Shown here in pieces: positions 13,583 through 13,851 of a stretch of 13,851 nt of DNA (position 1 is the stretch's first letter; each line of letters starts with the position of its first letter). This stretch comes from an uncultured Alkalilimnicola sp. (GTDB taxonomy: Bacteria > Pseudomonadota > Gammaproteobacteria > Nitrococcales > AK92). The notes below the pieces were generated by a model. The model was not told where the DNA came from and ran no database searches. It worked only from the letters and a program-made list of their open reading frames with translations. Location: positions 1-13,851 of the forward strand of contig CALGAN010000023.1 of the NCBI GenBank assembly GCA_937951875.1, given 5' to 3'. The position numbers and the translations under genes were made by a program.

Positions 13583-13851
13583 TCAGTCGGCGGCGGGCAG
13601 CGGCGCGGTGTATTGCTCGACCAGCCGCGCCGTCGACACCTCGGGCTTGATCACGCCGATCTTGCGCAGCACCTCGGCGGTGGCCAGGAAGTTGGCGCGG
13701 TGGGCTTCGCCGATGCGCGGCTCGCCGAGATCGGTGCGTTCCTTGAGCTGCAGCCGCGCCACCTCGGACGGAATCTTGGCCGCGGCCACCAGCACCGCCT
13801 GCAGCTCCTCGGGGTGCTCCAGGGCGTAACGGCGGCCGCGCTCGTACACCT
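13583..13851 (-). CDS. ssuA: Sulfonate-type periplasmic substrate-binding protein, C-terminus only
   Basis: The last 89 codons of a gene whose start lies beyond the right edge. The visible part (YERGRRYALEHPEELQAVLV, IPSEVARLQLKERT, RANFLATAEVLRKIGVIKPE, LVEQYTAPLP) has the helical C-terminal layout of SsuA/TauA/NrtA-like binding proteins. Position directly upstream of the permease supports this. In this fragment there is no Met or Cys at all. A GTG at 13847-13849 is in frame but is internal, not the true start. The ligand cannot be judged from this piece. Confidence 0.75.
   Translation of the reverse strand, partial: VYERGRRYALEHPEELQAVLVAAAKIPSEVARLQLKERTDLGEPRIGEAHRANFLATAEVLRKIGVIKPEVSTARLVEQYTAPLPAAD

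Overview
The window is a GC-rich, Pseudomonas-like gammaproteobacterial segment given over almost entirely to scavenging sulfur from organic and inorganic sources when sulfate, cysteine or methionine is short. The taxonomic guess rests on the high GC, the C/G-ending codons, the near-canonical SfnG and SfnB proteins, and the operon types. No rRNA, tRNA, CRISPR array or transposase was seen.

Left part, minus strand (1-2551): a periplasmic tandem-rhodanese sulfurtransferase is followed by a YeeE/YedE-type thiosulfate permease. The permease frame does not end normally. After about residue 380 it runs in frame into the C-terminal part of a complex I NuoM subunit with different codon use, and it is still open at the window edge. 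This is either an assembly chimera or a recent illegitimate fusion.

Centre, plus strand (2895-9483): a probable six-gene operon of two tandem SfnB-family (acyl-CoA dehydrogenase/DszC fold) oxidoreductases, a DszA/NtaA/SnaA-type FMNH2-dependent monooxygenase, and a complete MetQ-MetN-MetI importer. The gene set looks like a transporter plus a two-step oxidative C-S cleavage route for an organosulfur compound that is not identified. A 343-bp divergent control region lies before it. That region holds an AT-rich dyad and a leader able to pair with the first gene's ribosome binding site.

Right part (9484-13851): sfnG (dimethylsulfone monooxygenase, minus strand) converges on metI across a strong hairpin terminator. 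It is preceded by a good sigma-54 -24/-12 promoter and a distal inverted repeat suited to an enhancer-binding protein such as SfnR. Divergent from sfnG is a small RBBP9/YdeN-type alpha/beta hydrolase with a probable sigma-70 promoter. After a gene-free 298-bp convergent spacer comes a minus-strand SsuABC-like sulfonate/taurine importer: ATPase, permease, and the C-terminus of the binding protein cut by the window edge.

Together the genes import (YeeE, MetQNI, SsuABC) and then desulfurize (rhodanese, SfnB/DszA-like enzymes, SfnG) diverse sulfur sources. Several products are strikingly poor in Met and Cys, as expected for proteins made under sulfur starvation. No NAD(P)H:FMN reductase, SsuD or SfnR-type regulator is encoded here, so these must lie elsewhere.
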